A stretch of 64,000 nt of DNA from Paraburkholderia aspalathi (GTDB taxonomy: Bacteria; Pseudomonadota; Gammaproteobacteria; Burkholderiales; Burkholderiaceae). The notes beneath the pieces were generated by a model. The model was given only the letters and a program-made list of their open reading frames with translations, ran no database searches and was not told the origin of the DNA. Positions 43,348 to 51,786 of the stretch are shown piece after piece; position 1 is the stretch's first letter, and every line of letters begins with the position of its first letter. The stretch covers positions 62,001 to 126,000 of the forward strand of contig NZ_FPBH01000010.1 in assembly GCF_900116445.1 (NCBI RefSeq), in the 5' to 3' direction. A program made the translations under genes and the position numbers.

Positions 43348-44646
43348 TTAGTCGAGCGGCGCTGAACGCAGATCAGACACTTGCTGCGGCGACACAGCCG
43401 TACCGTGGTTGCCCCAGGACATACGAATGTACGTCACGACGGCTGCCACTTCCGTGTTCGACAGTGCCTGTGCGAACGGCGGCATGCCGTACGGATGCGG
43501 GTTGGCGTCCGTGCTCGGCGGGTAGCCGCCGTTCAGCACCATACGGATCGGGTTGACCGCCGACGGCATCTGGATCGACTGGTTGTTCGCCAGCGGCGGG
43601 AACGACGGCGGCATACCAAGACCGTTTTCCGCGTGACACTTCGCGCAGTTGTCAGCGTAGATCTTCTGACCTTGCTTCAACAGTTCGCCACCGAACTTTT
43701 CCGAGGTTTCGAGCTGCAGCGGTTCCGGCGCTTCGCTCTTCTGCGGAATCGTCTTCAGGTACGTGGCCATTGCGTTGATGTCTTCGTCCGACATGTACTG
43801 CAGGCTGTTGTGAACCACTTCAGCCATCGGACCGAACACCGCGCCGCGGTTCGACACACCGGTCTTCAGCAGATCGGCGATGTCTTTGGTTTCCCAGTCG
43901 CCCAGGCCGGCTTCCTTGTTCGACGTCAATGACGGTGCGTACCAGTTCTGCAGCGGGATCAAGCCGCCGGCAAACGCAGCCGAGCTGACCGGGCCACCCA
44001 TGGCGTTGATCGACGTGTGGCACATGCCGCAGTGGCCGAGGCCTTCGATCAGGTACGCGCCGCGGTTCCATTCGACCGACTTGGTCGGATCAGCCTTGTA
44101 CTCGCCTTCGCGGAAGAACAGCGTGCGCCAGCCGATCAGCATGTTGCGCTGGTTGAACGGGAATTTCAGTTCGTGCGGACGGCTCGGCACATTGACCGGC
44201 GTGACCGAGCGCAGGTACGCGTAGATCGCGTCCGAGTCGGCGCGCGTGACCTTCGTGTAGCTCGTGAACGGGAAGCCCGGGTACAGCAGGCTGCCGTCTT
44301 TCGAACGGCCTGTGTGCATGGCGCGGTAGAAGTCGTCCTGCGTCCACTTGCCGATACCGTACTGGTCGTCAGGCGTGATGTTCGGCGTGAACATCGTGCC
44401 GAACGGCGTCAGCATCGGCAGTCCGCCGGCGAACTGCTTGCCGCCGCGTACCGTGTGGCAGGCGATACAGTCGCCGGCGCGGGCGAGGTACTCGCCTTTC
44501 TTGATCAGCGCGGCCTGGTCGGCGGGCGTTGCCGCCATGGCCGTGCCGTTATGCAGGTTGTCGCCGCCCGACCACAGGACGGGAACGAGTGCGGCAGCCG
44601 CAACGACGACGACTGCCGAGAGGGCGAACAAAGACTTGCGTTTCAT
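43348..44646 (-). CDS. Triheme cytochrome c
   Basis: Protein of 432 residues with a signal peptide (MKRKSLFALSAVVVVAAAAL) and three CxxCH haem sites: CIACH near residue 60, CGMCH near 205 and CAKCH near 337. The layout and GKQFAGGLPM, PFGTMFTPNITPD and LPMLTPFG-type context match cytochrome subunits of membrane-bound alcohol, aldehyde or gluconate dehydrogenases. No dehydrogenase catalytic gene is adjacent. It follows a diheme cytochrome by 21 bases, making a two-gene electron-transfer unit acting in the periplasm. Electron donor unknown. Confidence 0.9.
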   Translation of the reverse strand: MKRKSLFALSAVVVVAAAALVPVLWSGGDNLHNGTAMAATPADQAALIKKGEYLARAGDCIACHTVRGGKQFAGGLPMLTPFGTMFTPNITPDDQYGIGKWTQDDFYRAMHTGRSKDGSLLYPGFPFTSYTKVTRADSDAIYAYLRSVTPVNVPSRPHELKFPFNQRNMLIGWRTLFFREGEYKADPTKSVEWNRGAYLIEGLGHCGMCHTSINAMGGPVSSAAFAGGLIPLQNWYAPSLTSNKEAGLGDWETKDIADLLKTGVSNRGAVFGPMAEVVHNSLQYMSDEDINAMATYLKTIPQKSEAPEPLQLETSEKFGGELLKQGQKIYADNCAKCHAENGLGMPPSFPPLANNQSIQMPSAVNPIRMVLNGGYPPSTDANPHPYGMPPFAQALSNTEVAAVVTYIRMSWGNHGTAVSPQQVSDLRSAPLD

Positions 44647-44667
44647 TTGAGTGTCTCTCCCGGTGCC

Positions 44668-45399
44668 TTATTGCGGTTCGCTGCCGCAGGCAAGCGGAGT
44701 CTTCAACGAGCGGGCCGGAGCCGGCACGGGGTTTTGTGGAGCCTTTTGCGTGGAAAGCCAGGCAGCAACGGCGTTCACGTCTTCGTCAGTCAGGCGGGTG
44801 GCGATGGTGTGCATGCAATCCGGTGCGATGGCATGACGCGAGCCCGAACGCCATGCGCCCAATTGCGCGCTGATGTAGTCAGCATGCAGGCCGACCAGAC
44901 CCGGGATAGCGGGTTCCATACCGGTCAGCGCCTTGCCGTGGCAAGCCGCGCACGCCGGAATCTGTTTGGATGCGTCGCCGTTCAGGACGATCTGCTGGCC
45001 GCGCGCAACGATGCTTGCCGACACGGTCGGCTTGGCCGGCGTGGGGTACGGCGGGCGTTGCTGCGAGAAGTACGTGGCGATCTGATGAAGGTAGTCGTCA
45101 GAAAGATACGTGACGAGGTAGTTCATGGGCGGGTACTTGCGGCGCCCTTCGCGGAAGTTCTGCAACTGGTTGTACAGATAGTCGGCCGGCTTGCCCGCCA
45201 GACGCGGGAAGTAGTCGTTGTCGGTACCTTGGCCGTGCGAACCGTGGCAAGCCGTGCAGCCTTGCACGCGCGCTTCCATCGTATCGGGGGCCTTCGGTTG
45301 AGTCTGCGCTTTCGCAGCGCTATAGACACCCGCGGAGCCGATCAGCAGAAGGGCAAGCAACGGGCGGAAAATGCGTCTTGAAGACACGCGTAACTCCAT
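44668..45399 (-). CDS. Diheme cytochrome c4-type protein
   Basis: Protein of 243 residues with a signal segment (RPLLALLLIGSAGVYSAAKA, residues around 10-30) and two CxxCH sites, CTACHG and CAACHG, each in the c4-like GxGxxNDYFPRLAGK and AxIPGLVGLH context. Two-domain cytochrome c4 proteins pass electrons to terminal oxidases. It is the upstream gene of a pair with the triheme cytochrome. The ATG at 45399 (MELRVSSRR) is used. Confidence 0.88.
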   Translation of the reverse strand: MELRVSSRRIFRPLLALLLIGSAGVYSAAKAQTQPKAPDTMEARVQGCTACHGSHGQGTDNDYFPRLAGKPADYLYNQLQNFREGRRKYPPMNYLVTYLSDDYLHQIATYFSQQRPPYPTPAKPTVSASIVARGQQIVLNGDASKQIPACAACHGKALTGMEPAIPGLVGLHADYISAQLGAWRSGSRHAIAPDCMHTIATRLTDEDVNAVAAWLSTQKAPQNPVPAPARSLKTPLACGSEPQ

Positions 45400-45768
45400 C
45401 AAAATCGGGGACCTGACCGAACTTCGAGCGGCTCGGTGTGAAGGGCAGCCGGCGCTGCGGCGACGCAGCATTCTATCATCGAAGGGTGATGGTGACTATT
45501 TGCCACATTAGAGAAGGTTCCGGGTGTCACAGCGATGCGACAGTTTGACGCGCGTCGTTGGCTGGCAAGCGGAGCGGGCGTCCCGATTCTATCCCCGGGA
45601 TCGCGGACGCATGTTGCGTTCATGCCGGCTTGCATAACAAAGCAGGTTGAACCGACGCGCGCGCCAGCCATCGAAGCGTACACTTCCGGGCGCGCCGGCG
45701 TCCGTCCGACGCGGACGACCTTCGGCTCACCGTCTACCGTTTTACTTTCCACGAGCTATCTGCCTTAC
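45400..45768. other. Intergenic region between cytochrome and copC genes
   Basis: 369 bases between divergent genes. It should contain both promoters. The only internal repeat I see is CGTCCG-ACG-CGGACG at 45703-45717, 52 bases before the copC start, which could be a regulator site or merely GC-rich chance. Confidence 0.4.
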
Positions 45769-46146
45769 ATGAAGCTATTCAATTTTTCCCGTCCGGCGCT
45801 CCATGCGTTGACGTTCGGCGCCGCGGCGCTGGCCATGACGTCCACGGCTTTCGCGCATGCGCATCTGGTGTCGAGCGAGCCTGCGGCAAACGCCGAAGTG
45901 GCCGCTGCCACTGAAGTGACGATCCATTTCACCGAGCCGCTCGAACCGGCGTTCAGCCGGATCGAACTGAGCGACGCGAGCGGCAAGCCCGCCGCACCGG
46001 CTGCGTCGCAAGTCGACCAAAGTGACGCAAAGGTGATGCACCTCGCGCTGCCGCAGCTGACGGCCGGGCGCTACGCGGTGCATTGGATCGCGGTAGCCAC
46101 GGACGGCCACCGTACGCAAGGCAACTTCGCGTTCATCGTCAAATGA
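45769..46146 (+). CDS. copC: Copper-binding periplasmic protein CopC
   Basis: Protein of 125 residues. A signal peptide ends AFAHAHLVSSEP, leaving a histidine at or near the mature N terminus, as needed for the CopC copper site; a second histidine pair is in ATDGH near residue 112. The beta-barrel CopC fold is indicated by VTIHFTEPLEPAFSRIEL. Single-domain CopC acts as a periplasmic Cu(II) carrier. Its stop overlaps the copD start (ATGA), so the two are coupled. Confidence 0.93.
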   Translation: MKLFNFSRPALHALTFGAAALAMTSTAFAHAHLVSSEPAANAEVAAATEVTIHFTEPLEPAFSRIELSDASGKPAAPAASQVDQSDAKVMHLALPQLTAGRYAVHWIAVATDGHRTQGNFAFIVK

Positions 46147-47075
46147 GCATGGACGGACTGTGGATCGGGCAGGTCGCGATGGCCGCGCTCATGAATGTCG
46201 CGTTTGCGTTTGCCGTCGGTTCGGCGCTGCTCAGCGCCTGGCTCGCCAAGGACGCGCAGAGCAAGATCAACCCCGCCCGGCCCGCCTGGTTGCGCGCACA
46301 ACGGTCGATGTTGACGGCATCCGTCGTGCTGGTGCTCGCGGACCTGGGCTGGCTGCTGTATCAGGCGGCGTCGATGAGCGGCGTCGCGTTGCCGGCGGCG
46401 ATTGGCGTGGTGCCGACTGTCTTGACGCAAACCCATGTCGGTTACGGCTGGAGCGTGGCGTTCGCCGGCGCGCTGGTGCTGCTGGGCACAGCCATGGCCA
46501 GTCATACGGGCATGCTGCGCAATGCGCTGCTGTGGCTCGCGGTGATCGCGATCGCGGCAGGCAAGGCGTCGCTCGGACATGCGGCCGATGCCGGTCCGGC
46601 TTCGGCGGCGATCGGCATGCAGACGCTGCATGTGCTGGTGACGAGCGTCTGGGGCGGGCTGGCGATGGCGGCGGGGCTCGCGGTATTGCCCGCGCTCGGC
46701 ACGTCGACCGCACGCGGCATGCTGATCCGCACGGCGACCCAGGTGTCGCACGTATCCGTCGTGGCGGTCGGGCTGGTGCTGCTCACCGGGATCTTCAACG
46801 CCGTGCGTGGCTCGGGCGGCTCGTTCGAAGCCATCGAGATGAGCACATGGGGCCATGTGCTGACGCTGAAGCTTGCGTTAGTCGCGCTCGCGCTGGTGCT
46901 CGGCGGGCTCAATCGTTTCTCGGCGCTGCCGCGCCTGCGCCGCACGGCCTCGACGATGGACGCGCATACCTTCGTCAACGTGCTGTATCTCGAAGCGCTG
47001 GCGATGATCGGTGTGTTTGTCGCGGCGGCAGTCTTGTCGCACAGCGTGCCGGCATTCGCCGCGTTGGGCAGTTAA
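46143..47075 (+). CDS. copD: Copper resistance membrane protein CopD
   Basis: Inner-membrane protein of 310 residues with about eight hydrophobic helices. It begins MSMDGLWIGQVAMAAL; histidines in QTHVGYGW, GHAADAG, VSHVSVV and LSHSVPAF are possible copper ligands. CopD works with CopC in copper import into the cytoplasm or export control. The ATG at 46143 overlaps the copC stop by four bases; an upstream open frame is not used because of this coupling. Confidence 0.93.
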   Translation: MSMDGLWIGQVAMAALMNVAFAFAVGSALLSAWLAKDAQSKINPARPAWLRAQRSMLTASVVLVLADLGWLLYQAASMSGVALPAAIGVVPTVLTQTHVGYGWSVAFAGALVLLGTAMASHTGMLRNALLWLAVIAIAAGKASLGHAADAGPASAAIGMQTLHVLVTSVWGGLAMAAGLAVLPALGTSTARGMLIRTATQVSHVSVVAVGLVLLTGIFNAVRGSGGSFEAIEMSTWGHVLTLKLALVALALVLGGLNRFSALPRLRRTASTMDAHTFVNVLYLEALAMIGVFVAAAVLSHSVPAFAALGS

Positions 47076-47079
47076 GGCT

Positions 47080-47113
47080 AAAAAAAGCGCCGCACAGCAA
47101 AGGCGTGCGGCGC
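47080..47113 (-). terminator. Terminator for the two small genes at 47161-47720
   Basis: GCGCCGCAC and GTGCGGCGC arms. On the minus strand the hairpin is followed by seven T; on the plus strand no T run follows, so it mainly serves the minus-strand genes. It overlaps the tail of the copD transcript. Confidence 0.75.
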
Positions 47114-47160
47114 AATACACACGGTCGCCCGGCGGTGGCCGGCTGATCCGTTACTGCCCT

Positions 47161-47421
47161 CTAGGCGGTGAACGCGTTGTGCGCCCGTTCCAGCGTCTCT
47201 TCCGGAAACATTTCCTGCTGCAGTTCGCCGTCGTTGCCGAACCACTGGCAGATCAACCAGTTGCCCGGCGCGAACAGCACCGGTCCGCTCCAGGTTGCGG
47301 TCATCGGACGTCCACCGGATTTGAGCGTCAGGACGTCGCCGGCCCGGTAGGCAGGCTTCGCGGGGCTCGCAGGTTTCTTTCGCAGTCGCATGATGAGCGT
47401 CCGTTCGACGAAACCAATCAT
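47161..47421 (-). CDS. YodC-like DUF2158 small protein
   Basis: Protein of 86 residues. The core YRAGDVLTLKSGGRPMTATW is the DUF2158 (YodC) signature, followed by LICQWFGNDGELQQEMFPEE. Function of the family is unknown. The ATG at 47421 overlaps the stop of the upstream membrane protein gene (ATGA), which supports this start; an in-frame ATG at 47391 (MRLRKK) is an alternative. Terminator lies just downstream. Confidence 0.75.
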   Translation of the reverse strand: MIGFVERTLIMRLRKKPASPAKPAYRAGDVLTLKSGGRPMTATWSGPVLFAPGNWLICQWFGNDGELQQEMFPEETLERAHNAFTA

Positions 47422-47720
47422 TCGAGGCCGAGCCGGTGTCCGAGAATCGGCGCGCAGAAGAGCGCGATCGCGCAGCCCGCGGCTTTGCCTTCCAGTTCCG
47501 CGCCGGCGGCACGCGAGCCATACATGTGGGTGAGCAGGTCGAAGAGTTGCGGCAGGCAGTACAGCACCGCGGCCGCGATAAAGCATTTTTCGACTACCGA
47601 GATGCGCCAGCCGCGTTCATACGCGAGCATCGCGCCGAAGATGCGAAGCACGCCGAACACCACCAGTGCGCCGACGGCGGCCTGTTCGCGGATCAGATAG
47701 TCTGGAAGGAATTCGCCCAT
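47418..47720 (-). CDS. Small multi-pass membrane protein of unknown function
   Basis: Protein of 100 residues with about three hydrophobic stretches (VGALVVFGVLRIFGAMLAY, VVEKCFIAAAVLYCLPQLF and the C-terminal CAIALFCAPILG). It probably sits in the inner membrane. I do not recognise the family. Its stop overlaps the start of the DUF2158 gene by four bases. Expression probably starts from the 47721-47948 gap. Confidence 0.65.
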   Translation of the reverse strand: MGEFLPDYLIREQAAVGALVVFGVLRIFGAMLAYERGWRISVVEKCFIAAAVLYCLPQLFDLLTHMYGSRAAGAELEGKAAGCAIALFCAPILGHRLGLE

Positions 47721-47948
47721 GATGTTCCCCGATGCATTTGTCGTTCTGAATGCATTTGAGCAAGGAGCGGGCCATGCGTATGTCTGATGCCGAACAAACG
47801 GCTTGAAAGCCTTTGTGGATAAGGCTTTGCGGATAGTGCGGCGGCGCCGGGAAAGTGCCGGAAAGGGCGTATTCAGGCGGCTTCGGTCCGTGGTGTTACG
47901 TAACTGAGACGGCGCACGCTACGTCTGCCGTAACGTGCGCGCCGGCCA

Positions 47949-49097
47949 TTACCATTCCGCGACGCTGCCATCCTCATGGCGCCACACCGGATTGCGCCAG
48001 CGGTGGCCGACCTTCGCCATCTCGCGCACCTTCTCTTCGTTCACTTCGATGCCGAGGCCCGGGCCTTGCGGGATCGACACAAAGCCGTCTTCGTATTTGA
48101 AGACTTCGGGGTTCCTGATGTAGTCGAGCAGGTCGTTGCCCTGGTTGTAGTGAATGCCCAGGCTCTGTTCCTGGATGAACGCGTTGTAGCTCACCGCGTC
48201 GATCTGCAGGCAGGTGGCCAAAGCGATCGGGCCGAGCGGGCAGTGCAGCGCGAGCGCGACGTCGTACGCCTCGGCCATCGAGGCGATCTTGCGACATTCG
48301 GTAATCCCGCCCGCGTGCGACGCGTCCGGCTGGATGATGTCGACGTAGCCGCCCGACAGGATGTGCTTGAAGTCCCAGCGCGAATACAGACGTTCACCCA
48401 AAGCGATCGGCGTGTTGGTCTGGTTGACGATGTCGCGCAAGGCTTCCGCGTTTTCCGACAGCACCGGCTCTTCGATGAAGAGCAGCTTGTACGGGTCGAG
48501 TTCTTTGGCCAGCACCTTCGCCATCGGCTTATGCACGCGGCCGTGGAAGTCCACGCCGATGCCGATGTTCGGTCCCACCGCTTCGCGCACGGCGGCGACG
48601 TTGTTGATGACGCCTTGCACCTTGTCGAAGGTGTCGATGATCTGCAGCTCTTCGGAGCCGTTCATCTTTACGGCCTTGAAGCCGCGCTCGACCACGGCGC
48701 GCGCGTTGTTCGCGACATCGCTCGGACGGTCGCCGCCGATCCATGAATACACCTTGATCTTGTCGCGCACCTGGCCGCCGAGCAGCGCATGAATCGGCAC
48801 GCCATGATGCTTGCCCTTGATGTCCCACAGCGCCTGGTCGACGCCGGCGATCGCGCTCATGGTGATCGGGCCGCCGCGGTAGAAGCCCGAGCGATACATC
48901 ACCTGCCAGTGATCTTCGATCAGCAGCGGGTCTTTGCCGATCAGATAGTCGGACAGTTCCTCGACAGCGGCGGCCACCGTATGCGCGCGGCCTTCGACCA
49001 CCGGCTCGCCCCAGCCGACGATGCCTTCATCCGTCTCGATCTTCAGGAAGCACCAACGCGGCGGGACGATAAAGGTTTCGAGCTTGGTGATTTTCAT
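47949..49097 (-). CDS. dgoD: D-galactonate dehydratase
   Basis: Enolase-superfamily enzyme of 382 residues (mandelate-racemase subgroup) converting D-galactonate to 2-keto-3-deoxygalactonate. N-terminal MKITKLETFIVPPRW, metal/catalytic blocks VDFHGRVHKPM, FIEEPV and ALGERLYSRWDFKH, and C-terminal ALHCPLGPIALATCLQ with the catalytic histidine. Full length. It diverges from a GntR regulator across a perfect palindrome (49179-49196), so it is probably induced by its substrate. No DgoK or DgoA gene is present in the window. Confidence 0.94.
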   Translation of the reverse strand: MKITKLETFIVPPRWCFLKIETDEGIVGWGEPVVEGRAHTVAAAVEELSDYLIGKDPLLIEDHWQVMYRSGFYRGGPITMSAIAGVDQALWDIKGKHHGVPIHALLGGQVRDKIKVYSWIGGDRPSDVANNARAVVERGFKAVKMNGSEELQIIDTFDKVQGVINNVAAVREAVGPNIGIGVDFHGRVHKPMAKVLAKELDPYKLLFIEEPVLSENAEALRDIVNQTNTPIALGERLYSRWDFKHILSGGYVDIIQPDASHAGGITECRKIASMAEAYDVALALHCPLGPIALATCLQIDAVSYNAFIQEQSLGIHYNQGNDLLDYIRNPEVFKYEDGFVSIPQGPGLGIEVNEEKVREMAKVGHRWRNPVWRHEDGSVAEW

Positions 49098-49178
49098 GAT
49101 GTGTGTCTCCTTGCGGCTTGGGTGCCTGCGTGTGCGGGCAATTTCGAGGATTCACATGCTACAACAAAAGTGCGATTA

Positions 49179-49196
49179 AGTACTATTAATAGTACT
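49179..49196. promoter_or_regulatory. Perfect 18-base palindrome between dgoD and the GntR gene
   Basis: AGTACTATTAATAGTACT reads the same on both strands and lies 82 bases before dgoD. Position and symmetry fit the operator of the dimeric GntR/FadR-type regulator encoded next to it. Binding is inferred. Confidence 0.6.
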
Positions 49197-49332
49197 ATTG
49201 GCCAAATAGTGGCTGACGACGACGAGGTCGCAACTGAACGCCGCCGAGCATGCCAACCCGGCAACGGCGCTGAATTCAGAAGTTGGCAAGTGGAGATACC
49301 GGATAATCGCGGTCGTTCCGGGCTCAGGTCCA

Positions 49333-50046
49333 ATATCAATAGCGCCGAGAGGCCGCTGGGAGAAAGCTATTCAGCACGATCTGCATGGGCGCGTCGCCCA
49401 TCTGCTGGCGACCGCGATTCTGCGCGGCGACTACGCGCCCGATTCGATCCTGCCGCGCGAGGCGGAGCTGATGGACACCTTCGGCGTGAGCCGGACAGTG
49501 TTGCGCGAAGCGCTGCGTACGCTGACTTCGAAAGGGCTGATCGAATCGCGGCCACGGGTGGGCACGCGGGTGCGGCCGAAACATGCGTGGAATCTGCTCG
49601 ATGTCGATGTGCTCGACTGGTATTCGCGCGTCGCCGAACCGATGGCCTTTGCGCTCAAGCTGCAGGAAATGCGCGAAATGATCGAGCCGTACGCGGCGGG
49701 TCTGGCGGCGGCCTCGCATACGGACGACACCTTCAATGCGCTCGCGGCAGCGCATGCGTCGATGGTCGCAGCGCGTAACGTCGATGAATGGGTGCGCGCC
49801 GATCTGCAGTTTCATCTAAGCGTGCTGACGGCCTGCAGCAACGAATTGCTGATTCCGCTCGGCACACTGATCGAGAGAACGCTCGAAGCGCAGCTGCGCC
49901 TGAACGCGAAACGCGCCGACGTGTTCAACGCGTCGCTGGCCGAACACACGGCGGTGTTCGAAGCGATCCGCGACCGTGATGCAACGGCGGCGCGAGAGGC
50001 AATGGCCGGATTGCTGGGCGTGACGCGAGGGAGAATCGAAGCGTGA
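49333..50046 (+). CDS. GntR/FadR-family regulator, start codon not canonical
   Basis: Regulator of about 237 residues, probably controlling dgoD. The winged-helix block is readable only if translation begins upstream of the first ATG: HGRVAHLLATAILRGDYAPD, then DSILPREAELMDTFGVSRT, then VLREALRTLTSKGLIESRP. FCD-type effector residues follow (LQEMREMIEPYAAGLAAA). From the stop at 49207 to 49471 the frame contains no ATG, GTG or TTG. Candidates are ATA at 49333 or 49339, ATT at 49369 (GGAG six bases upstream) or CTG at 49381. An ATG at 49471 would cut the DNA-binding domain in half. A sequencing error or decay is also possible. Confidence 0.65.
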   Translation: MSIAPRGRWEKAIQHDLHGRVAHLLATAILRGDYAPDSILPREAELMDTFGVSRTVLREALRTLTSKGLIESRPRVGTRVRPKHAWNLLDVDVLDWYSRVAEPMAFALKLQEMREMIEPYAAGLAAASHTDDTFNALAAAHASMVAARNVDEWVRADLQFHLSVLTACSNELLIPLGTLIERTLEAQLRLNAKRADVFNASLAEHTAVFEAIRDRDATAAREAMAGLLGVTRGRIEA

Positions 50047-50093
50047 GCGTGGCGCGAAAGCTCTGCCGCTCCCGCTTGACGCCATCATCATTC

Positions 50094-51629
50094 TCAATCC
50101 ATCGCCGCGTGCGCCACTGATGCATCCGGCGCCTGGCGCGCTGGTCGGATCAACAGCAGCAGTGGAATGACCAGTAGCGTCGCCACGAACATCAGCTTGA
50201 AGTCATTCAGATACGCGATCATCGACGCCTGCTGCGTAATCGACGCATTCAGCACCGCCAGGTCGTAATTCGAGCCGCTACCGAGCATCGGCTGGATTGC
50301 CGGATTGAACGGCGTGACATTCGCTGCGAGGTCGGCATGCGAGACCTGCGTGTTGCGGGTCATCAGCGTCTGCACGATCGAAATGCCAATACTGCTGCCA
50401 ATATTGCGCATCAGGCTGTACGTCGCGGTGCCGTCCGCGCGCAGTTCGGGCGTGAGCGTGGAGAAGGTCAGCGCGCTCAATGGCACGAACACGAGGCCGA
50501 GACCAAAGCCCTGAATCACGCCAGGCCAGATGATGTCCGATTCCGACAACACGATCGTGTACTGCATCATCTGCCACAGTGCGAACGCGGAGATCAGGAA
50601 GCCGGCGAGCAGGAGAAGCCGCGCGTCGATCCGCTTCAATAGCCGTCCGGCGAACAGCATCGCCACCATGGTTCCCGCGCCGCTCGGCGCTGTGACGAGA
50701 CCCGTGGTCGCCACGGGATAGTTCATCAGGTTTTGCAGCATTGGCGGCAGCAACGCACGCGTCGCATACATCACCGCGCCGATCACGAAGATGAAGAACG
50801 TGCCGGTGGCGAAGTTCGGGTCCTTCAGCAATTCGTATTTGAAGAACGATTTCTTGCCGACCGTGGCCGTATGCACGAGGAAGAACGCGAAGCTGATCGC
50901 CGCGAGTAGCGCCTCGATGACGATCTCATTCGAGCCGAACCAGTCGAGTTGCTCGCCGCGGTCGAGCATCGCCTGCAGCGCGCCGATCGCGAGACCCAGG
51001 GTGGCAAAGCCGAATGCGTCGAACTTCGCATCGTGCTTCGGTTCACGCGCGGGCAGGAAGGTCGCCACGCCGAACAGCGCGAACGCACCGATCGGTACGT
51101 TGATGAAAAACACCCAGCGCCAGTTGTAGCTATCGGTGAGCCAGCCGCCGAGCGTCGGCCCGAGAATCGGTCCGACCATCACGCCCATGCCCCACACCGC
51201 CATCGCCTGGCCCTGCTTTTCGCGCGGATTGATGTCGAGCAGGATCGATTGCGACAGTGGCACCAGCGAGGCCCCGAAAATCCCCTGCAGCAAACGCGAT
51301 GCGACGATCTGCGTCAGCGTTTCCGACAAGCCGCATAGCGCCGAGGCCACCGTGAAGCCGCCGATCGCGAAGATCAGCAGCCGCTTGACGCTCAGCCGGT
51401 CGGATAGCCAGCCGGTCAGCGGCGTGGCGATCGCGGCCGCGACGATGTACGACGTCAGCACCCACGTGATCTCATCCTGCGACGCCGACAGCGTGCCCTG
51501 CATGTGCGGCAGCGCGACGTTGGCGATCGTGCTGTCGAGCGTCTGGATCAGCGTCGCGAGCATGATCGAGACGGTGATCATCGGCCGATTGAGCGGGGCG
51601 GCGCTCGTCGACGCGGAGTCGGTTGACAT
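50094..51629 (-). CDS. DHA2-family MFS multidrug exporter (EmrB/QacA type)
   Basis: Inner-membrane proton antiporter of 511 residues with 14 hydrophobic segments. Motifs: LDSTIANVALPHMQ in helix 1, GWLSDRLSVKRLL in loop 2-3, and the antiporter motif GPTLGGWLTD in helix 5. Related to EmrB, but no EmrA membrane-fusion gene is beside it. The start ATG at 51629 lies 19 bases from a palindrome (51648-51671), and the gene diverges from a MarR regulator, so MarR repression is likely. Confidence 0.92.
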   Translation of the reverse strand: MSTDSASTSAAPLNRPMITVSIMLATLIQTLDSTIANVALPHMQGTLSASQDEITWVLTSYIVAAAIATPLTGWLSDRLSVKRLLIFAIGGFTVASALCGLSETLTQIVASRLLQGIFGASLVPLSQSILLDINPREKQGQAMAVWGMGVMVGPILGPTLGGWLTDSYNWRWVFFINVPIGAFALFGVATFLPAREPKHDAKFDAFGFATLGLAIGALQAMLDRGEQLDWFGSNEIVIEALLAAISFAFFLVHTATVGKKSFFKYELLKDPNFATGTFFIFVIGAVMYATRALLPPMLQNLMNYPVATTGLVTAPSGAGTMVAMLFAGRLLKRIDARLLLLAGFLISAFALWQMMQYTIVLSESDIIWPGVIQGFGLGLVFVPLSALTFSTLTPELRADGTATYSLMRNIGSSIGISIVQTLMTRNTQVSHADLAANVTPFNPAIQPMLGSGSNYDLAVLNASITQQASMIAYLNDFKLMFVATLLVIPLLLLIRPARQAPDASVAHAAMD

Positions 51630-51647
51630 GGGAGAGCAGGACCTTCG

Positions 51648-51671
51648 ATATAGTAAGCATGCTTATTATAT
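51648..51671. promoter_or_regulatory. 24-base palindrome in front of the DHA2 exporter, candidate MarR operator
   Basis: The central TAAGCATGCTTA (54-65 within 516xx) is perfect, and symmetry continues to 24 bases with a single mismatched pair (51653/51666). It lies in the intergenic region between the exporter and the MarR gene. Function is inferred from symmetry and neighbours. Confidence 0.65.
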
Positions 51672-51760
51672 TGGCTGCCAATGCATCCGCCCACCAGGAT
51701 TTATGCGGAGCCTGAATTACGCCCGCTGCGCTGGTTTTGCAGCCATTCCGACGATGACAA

Positions 51761-51780
51761 ACGAAACGCTTTCGTATAAT
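51761..51780 (+). promoter_or_regulatory. Putative marR promoter (-10) with overlapping inverted repeat
   Basis: ACGAAA-CGC-TTTCGT (51761-51775) runs directly into TATAAT (51775-51780). A regulator bound here would cover the -10 element. The -35 is weak (ATGACA at a 15-base spacing). Confidence 0.4.
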
Positions 51781-51786
51781 CGGCGC

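Noticed and set aside
47808..47832. AAAGCC/GGCTTT hairpin downstream of dgoD
   Set aside because: Hairpin is plausible but lacks a T tail on the dgoD strand; too weak to annotate as a terminator.
49471..50046. Calling the GntR gene from its first ATG
   Set aside because: That start would remove half of the winged-helix domain whose codons are plainly present upstream in the same frame.
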